This document shows, one piece after another, positions 61,679 through 64,000 of a stretch of DNA of 64,000 nucleotides; position 1 is the first letter of the stretch, and each line of letters begins with the position of its first letter. Made by a program: the position numbers and the translations under genes. The stretch comes from Grammothele lineata (taxonomy: Eukaryota > Basidiomycota > Agaricomycetes > Polyporales > Polyporaceae), in NCBI GenBank assembly GCA_002150815.3, contig NDFF03000050.1, positions 310,001 through 374,000 of the forward strand, given 5' to 3'. The notes beneath the pieces are model-generated. The model was not told where the DNA came from. It did no database searches and saw nothing but the letters and a program-made list of their open reading frames with translations.

Positions 61679-63693
61679 ATGACGTCTTCTCTGCTCACTG
61701 TCGGCCATGATATCCCACCGTTGCCTCCTTTAGGTACTATGTTTGGTGCTATGCTTATCGGGACCTTTTTGGGTCTGATGTGAGTTCTCGTCGTATTCCC
61801 CCTCAATAGCGCGCTGATGTGCATCATCGCAATGTAGGATATACGGAGTGAACGTCGGTCAAGTATTCACTTACGCGCGGGTTCATACCGCCGACATGTC
61901 TCAGATGAAGTACTTCGTGCGCATACTTGTCGTTATCTCCATTCTACGTGGCTGACGTATCGGTATCAGGTACTCTTCCTTGGGTCGGTACTACCACCAG
62001 TACAGTCTTGAATGCGCCTCGTCTTACGCCGTCCCCGCTAGATTTTTTGACGCATTACATGCTGTGATCTGCATTGATTTGTGGTGAGTGTTCAGTTTCT
62101 CGTTCCTTGTGGTTTGCGCTTTCGCTTACATGAAGAGCCGTAGCTACCGTGCGCTTGTGACAAACTACTTCATTCCAGAGAACCTAGCGCAGGGAGGATG
62201 GTGCGCATATTCGTTCATTCTCATCAATTTGGTCTAGTCACACGTCATTACAGGTCTTTCAACGTACGTACCCATTATATGTCAAGAACAGCTGTTTCTC
62301 AACGCATCTCTTCACACCCTTATCACGTTCAGGTACTAGGTCTCGTCACGGTAAGCCAACGAAACTCGTGGGCGTTTTATCAGTGTGTTCATACGTCGTT
62401 AGGCCATTCCCGTCATTCTTGGACAAGGGTAGGTCTCCTGAAGTTGCCGCGGCTATGACTGGAGCCGCTCATATATCGCCCTAGGTTTTTCGTTCACCGA
62501 ACGCATAGAGGTGAGTGACAAGCAGTTCAGTTCGCGATTGCGAAGCTCCGTGCTGATTTACGTGACTTCTAGTTGGCAAGGGGCAATGGCGGATGCTGGT
62601 GTTCGTATCTGTGAGCTCCTCTTAATAGGTCGCCTATTCCCGCGTTCTTATTATCTTCTCAGGGATTCGTCTTACTAGCAGAGCTAGGTAATGTTCCTTT
62701 GCTTACTGCTTGCGCGGCATCGTTAACGACGACAACGCAGGGTTGGCGGCAAGTATGATCCACAATTCCACACATGTCAGGCTACACGACGCTAACTCGA
62801 TGTGATCCACATACAGCATTCGTTGCAATGGCGTGAGCGCTGTGCTTTAATGTTGCTGGTGCATGCTCAAACCTCTCTGACAGGTTCACCAAGCGAGCCC
62901 TTGGTTCCTTCGATCCTGATTTGGTCCGCCGTTCGTCGTCAGGCTTCGTTCTTGCACTGATCCTCCCACCCAGTGGCTCTTGGCAGTGGCGTATTTGATC
63001 GGAATGGCGCTGAACACTCTTCACTCCATCGTCCTTGTGCTATTCCTGAAGCGCAGGCGCACAGGCTTCAATCGGTACGTGCTTCTCCGTCTGACGTAGG
63101 TTGTCTTCTGATAGTTCGTGTCGTGGTAGGACGGATGTCATGTTAGGAGAGATGATCAAGCAATCAGCACTAGCAGGTGGGTTACCTTGTTAGCACGTTC
63201 GATCTGTCTTTAACTTAATTGTTTTAGGGTTGATCACTTTGTGAGTCGGCGTCGAATTCGAAAGGTTCTCGTCCTCATTGTTGTTTCCCGCTCAGCTTGA
63301 TGGCTACTATGTTCGTCGTGACGGTAAGCCGAACAACTTGATCATCGTTGAAGTGTTCGTGATTGGTATGGCTTAGATCCTCGTCATCCCCGATACCTTC
63401 GTCGCGACGTCTTCCAGCATTGTGAGCGCGAAAAGTACGTGTGGTAACCTCCAATTCGATGGATGTCCCGGCTATCTAACGCCTCCACACGTCAGTGCAT
63501 ACCACCATCGTTCTCATAGCGTACGTCTTCGATGTCCCATGATACACCTCAAGGTCTCATACTGACTCCGTGCCTCAGAATCAACAGCCGCCAGCCGAGA
63601 AGTGCTTCACCAGCTCAAAGTCACGACCGTCCTGGTCACACGCTCGAGCTCTCAGTCGTCTCCGGAAACGACGGCACCGAGTCAGAGCCACCA
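61679..63693 (+). CDS. DUF6534-like multi-pass membrane protein (3' end not fixed)
   Basis: Early exons: 61679-61779 (101 nt, PPLGTMFGAMLIGTFLGLM), 61838-61916 (79 nt, IYGVNVGQVFTYARVHTADM), 61970-61983 (14 nt), 62042-62083 (42 nt, FFDALHAVICIDL) and a 57-nt exon from 62144 (YRALVTNYFIPENLAQGG). A 10-nt exon (gtctttcaac) and an 18-nt exon gtactaggtctcgtcacg follow. Later pieces include LMATMFVVT, LVIPDTFVATSSSIVSAK and a C-terminal exon with INSRQPRSASP and HTLELSVVSGNDG, up to a donor at 63694. The final exon near the window edge was not identified. Topology and order fit DUF6534 proteins; function unknown. Confidence 0.65.
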
Positions 63694-64000
63694 GTAAGTC
63701 CGACGCACTCCCTCCAGGTTCGTCGGTGGTTGCTACGGGAGCTCATGCGAGGCGTGCACTCAGCGGACTCGGAGCCGCGAGCTTGCAGATGTGGTTGGCA
63801 TCCGTATCGATGGCCGGGTCTTGTCAGGCTCCCAATACGCTTCCAATCGTGTGTTCTTGTTGACCGAGGAGAAAGTGCGGACGTAGCCCTGCCTCCGGCT
63901 TGTTGTGACTGGTTCATGTAAGTATTAGATCCCCGGCCCGGTGTCTCAAGCGCTTTGGTCGGCGATTCCGCTGGCGAGGCTTTTCGTGTATCACTACTCC

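Overview
This is nuclear DNA from a filamentous basidiomycete, very probably a wood-decaying member of the Polyporales. The evidence is very dense short introns (about 44-120 nt, GTRNGT...YAG), a class II fungal peroxidase with lignin-peroxidase-type catalytic residues, fasciclin proteins, a HET protein, and several basidiomycete-specific multi-pass membrane protein families. All gene models were spliced by hand; exon lists are given only where phases close exactly.

Layout. 0.8-5.6 kb: tandem secreted fasciclin genes sharing four introns, one of which has lost its C-terminal hydrophobic anchor. 7.3-10.2 kb: a six-exon HET-domain gene. 12.4-13.8 kb: a secreted class II peroxidase with a Mn site and a surface Trp (versatile type). 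14.0-18.2 kb: two divergently oriented PNPOx-like (FMN split-barrel) genes with C-terminal membrane anchors. 19.5-22.5 kb: a 16-exon gene for an MLKL-like protein (N-terminal helical HeLo/4HB-like domain plus a pseudokinase-like domain). About 17.05-24.1 kb is duplicated at about 28.7-35.7 kb. In the second copy the PNPOx gene is dead. The MLKL-like gene stays open only if a stop-containing stretch has become a new 44-nt intron.

36.4-37.2 kb: a relic of a RanBPM/CTLH-CRA gene on the minus strand. 37.9-54.5 kb: an AT-richer cluster of multi-pass membrane protein genes on both strands. One family (DUF6534-like) has a rigid exon ladder of 79-14-42-57-10 nt in every copy. The other is a second 7TM family. 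Intact genes alternate with relics. 55.6-59.4 kb: MED25-like Mediator subunit (vWA, P/A-rich linker, ACID-like domain, polyQ tail). 60.3-61.3 kb: PITH-domain protein. 61.7 kb to the right edge: a fifth DUF6534-like gene.

Together the window has a housekeeping right side (MED25, PITH) and a left side of secretome and self/non-self or cell-death type genes (fasciclins, peroxidase, HET, MLKL-like). Between them lies a fast-evolving, duplication-rich zone with many decayed copies. No tRNA, rRNA, CRISPR or autonomous transposon could be supported.
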